Source: JAJRXR01 sp041402005
GTDB lineage: Bacteria; Planctomycetota; Phycisphaerae; Phycisphaerales; UBA1924
NCBI GenBank assembly: GCA_041402005.1
Contig: JAWKTB010000006.1
Location: 124,001-188,000, forward strand
Direction: 5' to 3'
DNA: 64,000 nt
Shown: positions 1 through 8,369 of the stretch, piece by piece
How the letters are laid out: the number at the start of each line of letters is the position of its first letter
How positions within the stretch are numbered: the stretch's first letter is position 1
The notes under the pieces: model-generated
Database searches by the model: none
What the model saw: only the letters and a program-made list of their open reading frames with translations
What the model was told of the DNA's origin: nothing
Made by a program: the position numbers and the translations under genes

Positions 1-819
1 GTGTCGGGCGATCTGGTTGACCCGCTGACCCGGGACGACGACTCGACGATCGCGGATTCGTATCGAAGGACGCCGGGCCTCGAACGGTCCGGCGCGACGG
101 GGCACGGGCTGCTGTCGGAGGCGCTCGACTCGGCGCCGTCCCAGGAGCCCGAGCTCGCCCTGTCCGACCCGGACCCCTTGGGCGACACGCAGGACCCGCT
201 CGAGGGCGCGTCAGCGGCGCCGATCGTGATTCACCAGGGGTCCCCGCCCGCCGAGACGAGCACGCTCGCGATGGACGACCCGCTCGCGGAGCTGATGCGC
301 AAGGCTCGTGAGAACGGGGTGCCCCTGACGACGTCGACGGCGTCGATGCCCGAGTCGCGATCGGTCAATGTGCCCGAGCCGAAGCGGACGGTCGCCCAGC
401 CGACGTACGGCGAGTACGTGGTGCAGAAGGACGACTCGCTGTACTCGATCTCGAAGCGGTTCCTCGGCTCGGGAGAGCGGTGGAAGGAGCTGCGAGATCT
501 GAACAAGGACCGCCTGCCCAACGGGGAGGTGCTCCGGATCGGGATCCGCCTGCGGGTGCCGGCGAGCCGCGAGGCGACCTCGACGCCGACGAAGACCGAT
601 CGGCCCGCGACGAGCGCGCCGACGAAGACGCCGACAAAGACGGAGTCCAAGGCGTCCCGCGAGTACGAGGTGAAGTCCGGGGACACGCTGGGCCAGATCG
701 CGCAGCGCGAGTGCGGCAGCGCCAAGCGCGTGGAAGAGATCCTCGAACTCAACAAGGACCGCATCGACGACGCGGACGAGATCTACGTCGGGATGAAGCT
801 CCGCCTGCCGTCCCGGTAG
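1..819 (+). CDS. LysM repeat protein, probably 5' truncated
   Basis: Cell-wall-binding type protein. Two LysM domains are visible, at about residues 137-188 (starts YGEYVVQKDDSLYSI) and 219-270 (starts REYEVKSGDTLGQI), joined by a Thr/Lys/Pro-rich linker. The preceding 130 residues are acidic, low in complexity and probably disordered. The frame is open from the first base of the window, so the apparent GTG start may be an internal valine and the true N-terminus may lie upstream. It is followed 22 nt later by an FtsL-like gene and then ftsI, which suggests a role in septal or envelope peptidoglycan. The LysM call is firm; the cellular role is inference. Confidence 0.8.
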   Translation: MSGDLVDPLTRDDDSTIADSYRRTPGLERSGATGHGLLSEALDSAPSQEPELALSDPDPLGDTQDPLEGASAAPIVIHQGSPPAETSTLAMDDPLAELMRKARENGVPLTTSTASMPESRSVNVPEPKRTVAQPTYGEYVVQKDDSLYSISKRFLGSGERWKELRDLNKDRLPNGEVLRIGIRLRVPASREATSTPTKTDRPATSAPTKTPTKTESKASREYEVKSGDTLGQIAQRECGSAKRVEEILELNKDRIDDADEIYVGMKLRLPSR

Positions 820-841
820 TCATCAACCCCGGGAGCCCGGC

Positions 842-1174
842 GTGTTTGCGAAGCTCGTGGCCTTGATTCTCGGATTCGGCGCCTGCGGGGGCGGGCTGCT
901 GGCGATGCGCCAGTCGCGCCTCCAGGCGGCGCACGAGCTGGCGGAGGCGAGGCTGCGGATCGAGCGGCACGAGATGCGGATCAGCGAGCTGCGGGCTCAG
1001 ATCGCTGAGCGGATCACGCCCGAGCAGGTGCGTGTGATGCTCGGGGGCGAGGAGCTGGATCGGATGTCGCCCGGGTGGACGCGCCGGGTGGATCTGGTCT
1101 CGCCGGAGCTGATCGGGGAGACGCACGAGGCGGTGCAGCCGGCGCTCCCGGCGAGCTGGGGGGCCAGGCCGTGA
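842..1174 (+). CDS. small single-pass protein with coiled coil, FtsL-like by position
   Basis: A 110-residue protein with one N-terminal hydrophobic helix (about residues 4-22) followed by an Arg/Glu-rich stretch (about 28-60) with heptad character. This is the architecture of FtsL/DivIC-type divisome proteins. Its stop overlaps the GTG start of ftsI (GTGA), the usual ftsL-ftsI order, so translational coupling is likely. Sequence identity to FtsL is not recognisable by eye, which is normal for this fast-evolving family. The call rests on topology and position only. Confidence 0.5.
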   Translation: MFAKLVALILGFGACGGGLLAMRQSRLQAAHELAEARLRIERHEMRISELRAQIAERITPEQVRVMLGGEELDRMSPGWTRRVDLVSPELIGETHEAVQPALPASWGARP

Positions 1175-3291
1175 GCGTGGCGGGTGAGGGAAGCGCCGGG
1201 CGCGCGGGGGCGCGGGCGGAGCGCGTCGCACGCCTGCTGTCAGTTGGCGTGTGCGTGATGCTCGTGCTGCTCTTGGGTCGGATCGCACAGCTGAAGGCGG
1301 ACCCGGGCGCGCGCCTGGACGCGTCGCTGGACGCTCGGGTCAGCCACCAGAGCCTCGACGGCGCCCGGGGAGAGCTCCGCGACCGGCGCGGGCGCGTGCT
1401 CTCGACGACGCGGTTCGGGTACCGCGTGATCGTGGACCCCGAGGCGGCCGGGCCTCGCGCGGACGAGGTTATCGTCAGCTTGAGTGAGGCATTGTCGCTC
1501 TCGCCCGGCGAGGTCGGCGGTCGCCTGATGAACGCGCTGATCGAGAACGATCGACGGCGCGAGTTGCTGGCCAAGCCGGAGGCCCAGCCAAGCCAGTCGT
1601 TGCTCTCGTCGATCCGCCAGCGGCTCGGGCTGGAGCAGACGACGCCGACGGCGCAGGTGGTCAACGTCGCCCACGACGAGTCGCCCGAGGACGAGGCGGG
1701 CGAGGCGCCCAAGCGGCTGATCCGGTACCTGCCGATGGGCGGCGAACTGACGCTCGAGCAGGGTGAGATGGTGCGCGCGCTGAACCTGCCCGGCGTGTGG
1801 CTCGAGCGCCGCCCGATCCGCGAGTACGCGGGGGGCGCCGACGTCGCGCCGATCGTGGGGAAGGTCGGCCTGGCGGACCGGTCGCTGGACCAGACGGGCC
1901 TGATCGGCGCCGAGCGGACGCTGGACAAGTCGCTGCAGGCACGAGACGGTCGGGCGGCGTACATGCGCGACGCCTGGGGGCGCCCCCTGTGGATCGAGCA
2001 GGGCGCATGGCAGAACGCGAGCGCCGGCGAGTCGGTCCGCCTCTCGATCGACCTCGAGCTCCAGCGGATCGCAACGGAGGAGCTGCGCAAGGGCGTGGAG
2101 GCAGCGGACGCCGCGGGCGGGCGCCTGGTCATGCTCGACCCTCGCTCGGGCGAGGTGCTGGCGATGGTGGACATCCTGCGCGATGTCCCGGGCGCCAAGG
2201 CGTACCCGTGGCTCGTCAAGGACGAGGCGACGGGCAAGTGGGTGACGCCCGAGGGCCAGACGCCGTTGGACCCGCACGAGCGGACGAGATACCTCGTCGA
2301 GCGTCCCGATCCCGGACGCCAGATCCATCCGGCGCTGGGGCGGAACCGGTGCGTCGAGGATCTGTATGAGCCGGGCTCGACGTTCAAGCCGTTCGTCTGG
2401 TCGGTCGCGATGGAGAAGGGGCTGCTCGGCGATCACGAGATCATCGAAAATCACGCGAACCACTACGTGACTCAATGCGGGCGGGCGGTCGAGGACGTGA
2501 CGCACCGGAACGAGCTGACGTGGGACGACGTGCTCAAGTATTCGTCGAACGTCGGGATGGCGCACCTGTCCGAGCGGCTCAGCTTCGCTCAGCTGCACGA
2601 GGGCGTGGTCCGGTTCGGTTTCGGATCGCGCACGGGGGTCGGGCTCTCCGGCGAGTCGACCGGCATCGTCACGCCGATGTCGAGGTGGAGCAAGTACTCG
2701 CAGACGTACGTCGCGATCGGGCACGAGATCGGCGTGACGCCGATCCAGATGGTCCGGGCATTCAGTTGCTTTGCGCGCAACGGCGAGCTGAGCGGGACGA
2801 TGCCCCGCGTCGCGTTGGTCGCAGGCGACGGGGACGCCGCGATCGCGGGGCTGACTGAGCGCGTGCTGCAGCCCGAGGTGGCGCTGCGGGCGCGATCGGC
2901 GATGGTGGGGGTCGCCGAGCGGCTCGACGAGAAGATCGAGCAGCTGCACCTGAGCGAGGCGCCGAAGTACTCGATGTTCGGCAAGTCCGGGACCGCCCAG
3001 ATCCCGTGTGTGCCGCCCCCCGGGTTGCGCCGCCCGGCGGGGACGAGCGGGTACTTCCAGAACCAGTACAACTCGAGCTTCATCGCCGGGGCGCCCTTCG
3101 ACGCGCCCCGGATCGTCGTGCTGTGCGTGATCGACGACCCCGGGCCCGGGCGGATCCGGATCCGTCAGCACTACGGGTCGTACGTCGCGGGGCCGGTGGT
3201 GCGGCGCGTGGTCGAGCGGTCGCTCGCGTACATGGGCGTCGAGCCCGACATGCCAGACGGCGAGCAGGCGGTCGTCGCCCAGGGCGATTAG
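1171..3291 (+). CDS. ftsI: peptidoglycan transpeptidase, FtsI/PBP2-3 class B penicillin-binding protein
   Basis: Class B PBP that cross-links septal peptidoglycan at the outer face of the inner membrane. From the GTG at 1171 the product is 706 residues with an N-terminal membrane anchor (VGVCVMLVLLLGRI), a PBP dimerisation region and a transpeptidase domain. The three catalytic motifs are visible: the active-site STFK at residues 403-406, SSN at 458-460 and KSGT at 605-608. An in-frame GTG at 1075 would add 32 residues, but the GTGA overlap with the preceding small gene favours 1171. The stop overlaps that of the convergent peptidase gene by 4 bases. FtsI is preferred over SpoVD-type because of the FtsL-like neighbour and the absence of a PASTA tail. 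Confidence 0.92.
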   Translation: MSVAGEGSAGRAGARAERVARLLSVGVCVMLVLLLGRIAQLKADPGARLDASLDARVSHQSLDGARGELRDRRGRVLSTTRFGYRVIVDPEAAGPRADEVIVSLSEALSLSPGEVGGRLMNALIENDRRRELLAKPEAQPSQSLLSSIRQRLGLEQTTPTAQVVNVAHDESPEDEAGEAPKRLIRYLPMGGELTLEQGEMVRALNLPGVWLERRPIREYAGGADVAPIVGKVGLADRSLDQTGLIGAERTLDKSLQARDGRAAYMRDAWGRPLWIEQGAWQNASAGESVRLSIDLELQRIATEELRKGVEAADAAGGRLVMLDPRSGEVLAMVDILRDVPGAKAYPWLVKDEATGKWVTPEGQTPLDPHERTRYLVERPDPGRQIHPALGRNRCVEDLYEPGSTFKPFVWSVAMEKGLLGDHEIIENHANHYVTQCGRAVEDVTHRNELTWDDVLKYSSNVGMAHLSERLSFAQLHEGVVRFGFGSRTGVGLSGESTGIVTPMSRWSKYSQTYVAIGHEIGVTPIQMVRAFSCFARNGELSGTMPRVALVAGDGDAAIAGLTERVLQPEVALRARSAMVGVAERLDEKIEQLHLSEAPKYSMFGKSGTAQIPCVPPPGLRRPAGTSGYFQNQYNSSFIAGAPFDAPRIVVLCVIDDPGPGRIRIRQHYGSYVAGPVVRRVVERSLAYMGVEPDMPDGEQAVVAQGD

Positions 3292-4364
3292 TTCGGGGAC
3301 GCGGCGCTGATCGGGGACTTGCCGGCGGTGACCGCGTGGCGGGCGCCCGAGCGGACGATGTCGTAGACGAACGCCTCGTACCGGCGCGACAGCCCGTCGA
3401 GCGACGACGGGTCGTTCGGGTCGGCGAAGTAGGTCAGCATGGCCTCGGGGCCGGCGCGACGGCGCAGGGCGGCGCGGGCGCGGTCGGCGCCGAGACGCGC
3501 GTCCATCGTGCGCTCGATCTGCCCGCTGGCGGCGTCCTGGAGGAGGCGGGAGAGGTCGCCCGCGTGCGCGCCGGCGTCGCCCTCTCTCAGAAAGTGCGTC
3601 AGGGCCCAGAGCTGGGCGTAGTAGGTCAGGATCTCGTCGCCGCCCTTGGTGATCCGTTCCTGGGGCGTGGACGAGAGGAGGTCTGTGAGGCTCTGGAGAC
3701 GCCCCTTGCTGACGGCGTCACGCAGGGCGTCGAACCGCTCGGGGTTCGACCAGGGGAGGAAGATCGGACGGTCTGGGCGCGAGGGGTCCCAGCGGAACCC
3801 CTCCATGTAGACGGCGATCCCCTCCTCGAGCCAGACCGGGAGCGGACGCTTGAACGTCGCCTGCGTGTACTGGTGCCAGCCCTCGTGGGCGGCGATGAGC
3901 AGCGAATCGCGCGGGCCGATGTTGAAGTAGACGCCGCGACCGCCGGCGGCGTACCCCCCCCGCACGATGCGGAGGTACATGTCCGCCTTGTCACCCATCG
4001 TCCGCCTCGTAAGCCGCTCCCACTCGTGGCGGGACTGCATCATGTACGTCTCGAGCTTGCGCTCCGGGCGGGGCAGGGGGGCCAGCTCGGTCGTGTAATG
4101 GGCCAGGGCGAACTCGAGGAAGGCGGGCAGGCGGTCGGTCGTGACGTTGGGATCGCCCGTGGTGTAGACGCGGAAGGAGGGGGTGGTCACGACCCAGCCG
4201 GGTGAGTCGTCGAACTTCCAGCGCTCGGCGGAGACGACGACGTTGATCGGGCGGTCATCGGCGCCCAGGTCGGTGAGGGCGCTCTCACTCGGGGGCGTCG
4301 AGGCGCACCCCGCGAGACAAAGAACGAGCGTGATCGCGGTCGTCAAGGCGGTCCGTCGCCTCAT
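3288..4364 (-). CDS. lipoprotein with HExxH metallopeptidase-like domain
   Basis: A 358-residue exported lipoprotein. The N-terminus has a positively charged start, a hydrophobic core and a lipobox (LAGC) followed by a Ser/Pro-rich linker. A zinc-peptidase signature HEGWH lies at residues 160-164, followed about 17 residues later by LEEGIAVYMEGF, which supplies a plausible third-ligand glutamate as in gluzincins and DUF1570-like planctomycete proteins. The start overlaps the valS stop by one base (TGATG), so the gene is probably co-translated with valS. The substrate is unknown; the peptidase call rests on the motif pair. Confidence 0.7.
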   Translation of the reverse strand: MRRRTALTTAITLVLCLAGCASTPPSESALTDLGADDRPINVVVSAERWKFDDSPGWVVTTPSFRVYTTGDPNVTTDRLPAFLEFALAHYTTELAPLPRPERKLETYMMQSRHEWERLTRRTMGDKADMYLRIVRGGYAAGGRGVYFNIGPRDSLLIAAHEGWHQYTQATFKRPLPVWLEEGIAVYMEGFRWDPSRPDRPIFLPWSNPERFDALRDAVSKGRLQSLTDLLSSTPQERITKGGDEILTYYAQLWALTHFLREGDAGAHAGDLSRLLQDAASGQIERTMDARLGADRARAALRRRAGPEAMLTYFADPNDPSSLDGLSRRYEAFVYDIVRSGARHAVTAGKSPISAASPN

Positions 4365-7300
4365 CAGAGCTTCTCCAGGGCGGCCTCCACCGTCGCCAGC
4401 TCGCCCTTGGCCTGCTCGAGCTGCTGGCGCGTTTGGTTGACCAGGTGCTCGGGCGCCTTGTCCACGTAGCCGGGGTTGGACAGGCGACCGGTGAGGGCGC
4501 CGATCGACTTGATCAGGTCCTGCTTCTGCTTTTCGAGGCGCTCGCGCTCGGCGGAGGCGTCGATCGCGTCGGCGAGGTCGGAGAGATGGTGCTCACCGGT
4601 CTCGAATGTGAAGACCGCAGCGTTCGATGGCGCGGCGTCGGTCGTCACGCTCGCCAGGCCCGCGAGCGTCTCGACCAGGCCATTCGTGCTGGCGATCTGC
4701 CTGGCGAGCGTGTCGGGCACGTGGAGCGTGATGCGTCGGCGGGGCTCGACCTGGTGGGCCGCCCGGGTCTCGTTGATCGTGCGCACGAGCGAGCGCACCC
4801 ACTCGAACTCCGCCTCGCCCGCCTCGTTTCGCACCGGCGGGTCGATCTCGGGCCAGCCGGATTGGCAGAGGGTGTCAGACGACTTGGTCGCGGCGAAGCG
4901 GACGCCGTCGATCGTCGGCATTGGGACGTCGCGCAGGCGCTCGTGGATCGCTTCCGTGACGAACGGCGTGATCGGGTGGAGCAGGCGGAGGATGACGTCG
5001 AGGGCCACCCGGAGCGTCGCCCGCGTGCCGGGGTCGGTCGCGACCTGTGGCTTGATCGCTTCGAGGTACCAGTCGCAGAAGTCGCGCCAGAGCAGGTCGT
5101 AGACGGACAGGGCGTACGCCGAGAACTGGTAGTTCTGGATCGCGCCCTCGATCTCGCGGACGCCGGTCTCCAAGCGAGACAGCATCCAGCGGTCGGCCAG
5201 GGAGAGGTCGGCGGGGGAGAAGGGGGAAGAGGGGGGCTGGAAGCCCCCCGCTCCGGAGGAAGAGGAGGAGGCGGAGAGCATCGAGAGGGTGAAGCGGGCG
5301 GCGTTCCAGAGCTTGTTGCAGAAGTTGCGACCCTCGTCGAACTTTGGCGAGGTGTTCTTGCCGGTGGACTCGTCCAGGACCACGGGCATGCGCACGTCCT
5401 GGGTCTGTGTGGTCATCTTGGCGAGGGTGAAGCGCATCGCGTCGGCGCCGTGGGACGCGATGATGTCGAAGGGGTCCACGCCGTTGCCGAGGGACTTGGA
5501 CATCTTGCGTCCCTCGCCGTCCTGGATCATGGCGTGGATGAAGACGTCGCGGAAGGGGATGGGGCCTTGGGTGGTGGTGGTATGGGCGTCCCGCCCGTGT
5601 TTCGGTTGGGGAGTGGCTTGGTGGGGCAGAGCAGGAGAGGAGGCAGAGGGGGAGGAGACGGGCGGGACGCCCATACCACCGGAGGGGAGGAAGTAGCGGT
5701 TGAACATGACCATGCGCGAGACCCAGAGGGTGATGATCTCGCGCGCGGTGGTCAGGACCGAGGTCGGGTTGAAGGCGGGAAGGAGGGACTTGAAGTCGTC
5801 GGGAGAGCCGGGGTCGAGGGAGGAGGCGGTGGCGGCGTCGGGCCAGCCCATGGTGGACAGGGGCCAGAGGGCGGAGGAGAACCAGGTGTCGAGGACGTCG
5901 GGGTCTTGAACAAAGCCTGCAGCTTCAAGGGCCTCAACAATCTGTGCCTCGTCCATCTGGGAGTCGGGCGCCGGAAACTTCTTCATGCCGCGAACTTCGG
6001 CCGGGTTTGGTGGCACACAGACAAACTCCAGAACCTGGTCAGCGTCCATCGCCTGAATGAAGTGGGCGCAGCCCTGCGCGGTCCATTCTGTGGTCACATG
6101 CGTGAGCCGATCGTCAGCGCCTTCGCCGAGCAGCATTTGAAACGCCGGCAGGACAGCTTGTTGCCGAGTCCACACCGGGATTCGATGCCCCCACCAGAGC
6201 TGGCGGCTGATGCACCAGTCGCGGAGGTTGTCGTGCCAGGTCTCGTAGGTCTTGGCGTAGCGTTCGGGGTAGAAGGTCATGGCGGCGTCGCCACGCTCCC
6301 CATTCTTGGTGGTATGGGCGTCCCGCCCGTCTCCTCTTCCTCCTTCTCCTCGTTTCGTGAACGCATATTCCTCGGGTGTACGTGACAACCCAGACTTCAC
6401 CGGGTTGTTCATCATGTACGTCCACTTCTCCCGGAACTCGTCCTCGTCGCGAACGATCCGGTCAAACGACTCCTGCATCCAGACCGTGCCCTTCGACCCT
6501 CGCCGCTTGTTGATTTCGTGTGCCGTGAAGCTCTTGATGCTGTGGAGGAGGTCGGGAACGGCGTGCCAGTCGCCGTCGGGGCGCTGGAGCGGTGTGACCA
6601 ACATGTGAACATGGTCTGGCATGACCGTGACGAGGTGGACGATCGCTCGGTTGCTGTCCCAGTGAAAGCAGGCGTCGAGAACAAGTTTGCGTTCTTCCGT
6701 GGAGAGTTCGCCGTCTAGGAGGCGGAAGGTGATGAAGTAGGTGCTGCCGCCGAGTTGCCAGTGGGGGAGGTGGCGGGAATGGGTGGTGAGGGCGGCAGGG
6801 ATGCCGCGGCGGGAAGGGGAGGAGACGGGCGGGACGCCCATACCACCGGAGTGGGGGGAGGGTGCGGACTCCGGCCACGACTTCAGCGATGTGTCTGTGC
6901 GCTGTGTGGCGACGAGCGCCCGCTGGGCGCTGCCCCTGAGCGTGTCGTCCGTCACCTTGCAGTACCACTGATCGCTCAGGTACGGCTCGATCGGGACGTG
7001 GCTCCGGTACGAGTGCCCGACCGAGTGCGAGTACGGCTTGGTCGCCTCGAGCAGCGGCTCGTCGTTGATCGTCTCGCGCTGGAACTCGCGGACGACGAGG
7101 GTCCGGGCTTCCTCGCGGCTCTTGCCGACGAAAATGTGCGCGTCGCCCACGTCGGTCCAGCCGTGCTGATCGGAGATGGAGGCGTCCGGCGCCATCACGT
7201 TGACCATGACCGTGTCGGTGGACGAGCCTTCGATGATCTCGGCCTCGTGACGGCGGCCCAGCTCGTAGTCGTTGGGGTCGTGCGCGGGCGTGACTTTGAG

Positions 7301-8311
7301 GAAGCCGGTCGCGTACTTGGCCTTGGGGTCGGACGAGTCGGGGTCGGGCAGGACGACGTAGTCGTCCTCGATGATCGGGATGATGCGCCCGACGAGGGGG
7401 AGGCGGACGCGGTAGCCGCGCAGGGCCGCGGCCCTCGGGTCGTTCGGGTTGACGGCGACCGCCGTGTCGCCCAGGTAGGTCTCGGGGCGCGTCGTCGCGA
7501 CGGTGACCCAGGCGAGATCGTCGTCGGCGTGCTGCGCCGCGCCCGGGTAGCCCCGTCGGGCCAGTTCGCCCCAGGTCACGGGCGTGATCGGTTCCTCGGG
7601 GTCGTTCGCGTCGTCGGAGCGGACGAGGGGGTAGCGGAGGTAGTAGAACTTGCCCTCGACCTCCTTCATCTCGACCTCGTCGTCGGCCAGCGCGGTCTGG
7701 GTGACCGGGTCCCAGTTGACGAGGCGCTTGCCCCTGTAGATCAGGCCATCGCGGAAGAGGCGGAAGAAGGCCTCGCGGACGGCGCGGGCGCAGACGTCGT
7801 CCATGGTGAAGCGATAGCGACGCCAGTCGGCGCCACACCCGATGGCCTCGGACTGGGCCTTGATCTTGGCCCCGTATTCGTCCTTCCAGGCCTGGACGAG
7901 GGCGATGAACTGCTCGCGCCCGTTCTCGCCGGCGAGTTCCTTCCGCTTGTAGTCGGCCAGGGCGGGCTTGCCCTCGTCGCGGAGGCGTTTGTCGACGACG
8001 GTCTGGGTGGCGATGCCGGCGTGGTCGGCGCCGGGCATCCAGAGCGCCTCGAAACCCATCATCCGGTGCGCCCGAATCAGGATGTCCTGGATGGTGTTGT
8101 TGAGGGCGTGCCCGAGGTGGAGGGCCGCGGTCACGTTCGGCGGGGGCATGAGGATGCAGTAGGGCTTGGCCTCGCCAGAGAGGACGCGCTTGGGGTCAGC
8201 CTCGAAGGCCCGGGCCTCGACCCAGCGTGACCAGATCCGCGGCTCGTGGTCCGCGGGGCGGTACTGCTTGGGCAGGGAGACGGCCTCGGATGGGGCGTTG
8301 GATTCGGGCAT
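4364..8311 (-). CDS. valS: valyl-tRNA synthetase with in-frame RAYT-transposase and miniature-element insertions
   Basis: Charges tRNA-Val and edits misactivated threonine in the cytoplasm. The class I motifs are present: HLGH at residues 65-68 and KMSKS at 936-940, plus WCISRQLWWGHRIP, CP1 editing-domain sequence and a C-terminal tRNA-binding coiled coil (last ~65 residues). At 1315 residues it is far longer than typical bacterial ValRS (about 880-950). Part of the excess is two inserts: residues 489-668, a Y1/HUH transposase domain, lies just before FYPERYAKTYETW, and residues 878-912, a short repeat-bounded piece, lies between MFNRYFL and the KMSKS region. Both preserve the reading frame and sit where length variation is tolerable. 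The start ATG at 8311 was chosen because homology begins there. No second valS is in the window, so the fusion is presumably functional. Confidence 0.95.
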   Translation of the reverse strand: MPESNAPSEAVSLPKQYRPADHEPRIWSRWVEARAFEADPKRVLSGEAKPYCILMPPPNVTAALHLGHALNNTIQDILIRAHRMMGFEALWMPGADHAGIATQTVVDKRLRDEGKPALADYKRKELAGENGREQFIALVQAWKDEYGAKIKAQSEAIGCGADWRRYRFTMDDVCARAVREAFFRLFRDGLIYRGKRLVNWDPVTQTALADDEVEMKEVEGKFYYLRYPLVRSDDANDPEEPITPVTWGELARRGYPGAAQHADDDLAWVTVATTRPETYLGDTAVAVNPNDPRAAALRGYRVRLPLVGRIIPIIEDDYVVLPDPDSSDPKAKYATGFLKVTPAHDPNDYELGRRHEAEIIEGSSTDTVMVNVMAPDASISDQHGWTDVGDAHIFVGKSREEARTLVVREFQRETINDEPLLEATKPYSHSVGHSYRSHVPIEPYLSDQWYCKVTDDTLRGSAQRALVATQRTDTSLKSWPESAPSPHSGGMGVPPVSSPSRRGIPAALTTHSRHLPHWQLGGSTYFITFRLLDGELSTEERKLVLDACFHWDSNRAIVHLVTVMPDHVHMLVTPLQRPDGDWHAVPDLLHSIKSFTAHEINKRRGSKGTVWMQESFDRIVRDEDEFREKWTYMMNNPVKSGLSRTPEEYAFTKRGEGGRGDGRDAHTTKNGERGDAAMTFYPERYAKTYETWHDNLRDWCISRQLWWGHRIPVWTRQQAVLPAFQMLLGEGADDRLTHVTTEWTAQGCAHFIQAMDADQVLEFVCVPPNPAEVRGMKKFPAPDSQMDEAQIVEALEAAGFVQDPDVLDTWFSSALWPLSTMGWPDAATASSLDPGSPDDFKSLLPAFNPTSVLTTAREIITLWVSRMVMFNRYFLPSGGMGVPPVSSPSASSPALPHQATPQPKHGRDAHTTTTQGPIPFRDVFIHAMIQDGEGRKMSKSLGNGVDPFDIIASHGADAMRFTLAKMTTQTQDVRMPVVLDESTGKNTSPKFDEGRNFCNKLWNAARFTLSMLSASSSSSGAGGFQPPSSPFSPADLSLADRWMLSRLETGVREIEGAIQNYQFSAYALSVYDLLWRDFCDWYLEAIKPQVATDPGTRATLRVALDVILRLLHPITPFVTEAIHERLRDVPMPTIDGVRFAATKSSDTLCQSGWPEIDPPVRNEAGEAEFEWVRSLVRTINETRAAHQVEPRRRITLHVPDTLARQIASTNGLVETLAGLASVTTDAAPSNAAVFTFETGEHHLSDLADAIDASAERERLEKQKQDLIKSIGALTGRLSNPGYVDKAPEHLVNQTRQQLEQAKGELATVEAALEKL
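5576..5680. mobile_element. 105-bp miniature element (REP pair) inside valS
   Basis: Two inward-facing copies (5576-5598 and 5658-5680) of the same 23-bp repeat that bounds the RAYT element surround a short spacer. The length is 35 codons, so the valS frame is kept and the repeats again read GGMGVPPV and GRDAHTT. It looks like a non-autonomous derivative or BIME mobilised by the RAYT 0.6 kb away. The flank GGAGGGGAGG after the right arm resembles the flank of the larger element, so the true border may extend a few bases. Confidence 0.8.
6308..6330 (+). repeat. 23-bp terminal inverted repeat, RAYT element, arm 1
   Basis: Perfect inverted copy of 6825-6847 and identical to 5576-5598. The core is ATGGGCGTCCCGCCCGT, which contains a GGGCG/CGCCC self-complementary segment able to form the small hairpin typical of REP sequences. 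Confidence 0.9.
6825..6847 (-). repeat. 23-bp terminal inverted repeat, RAYT element, arm 2
   Basis: Perfect reverse complement of 6308-6330 and identical in orientation to 5658-5680. The similarity between copies continues a few bases inward (CTCCTC after the repeat on the minus strand) at three of the four sites. Confidence 0.9.
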
Positions 8312-8369
8312 TGCTCGGGCTTGCGGCGAGTGGGCGTGCGAGTGTAGTCGGGCCGATAGAGTCGGTGAG

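Larger units (their letters stand above)
6308..6847 (-). mobile_element. REP-associated tyrosine transposase (RAYT) element inserted in frame in valS
   Basis: A 540-bp segment bounded by a perfect 23-bp terminal inverted repeat (6308-6330 and 6825-6847). It is exactly 180 codons and read in the valS frame. It encodes a TnpA_REP/Y1-type domain with TYFITFRLLDGEL, a HUH motif (H567 and H569 of the fused protein in MPDHVHMLV) and a candidate catalytic tyrosine (Y632 in YMMNNPVKSGL). The repeat ends translate as GGMGVPPVSS at the N-terminal side and GRDAHTT at the C-terminal side. The ATG inside the terminal repeat could act as an independent start. No clear target duplication is seen. Confidence 0.85.

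Noticed and set aside
1014..3171. Long open frames on the minus strand across ftsI (about 450-640 codons)
   Set aside because: They are mirror frames of a GC-rich gene: Arg/Pro/Ala-rich, no motifs, and the plus strand encodes a clear FtsI with all three catalytic motifs.
4433..6385. 650-codon plus-strand frame opposite valS
   Set aside because: Gly/Val/Arg-rich noise antisense to a conserved synthetase; long only because of GC bias.
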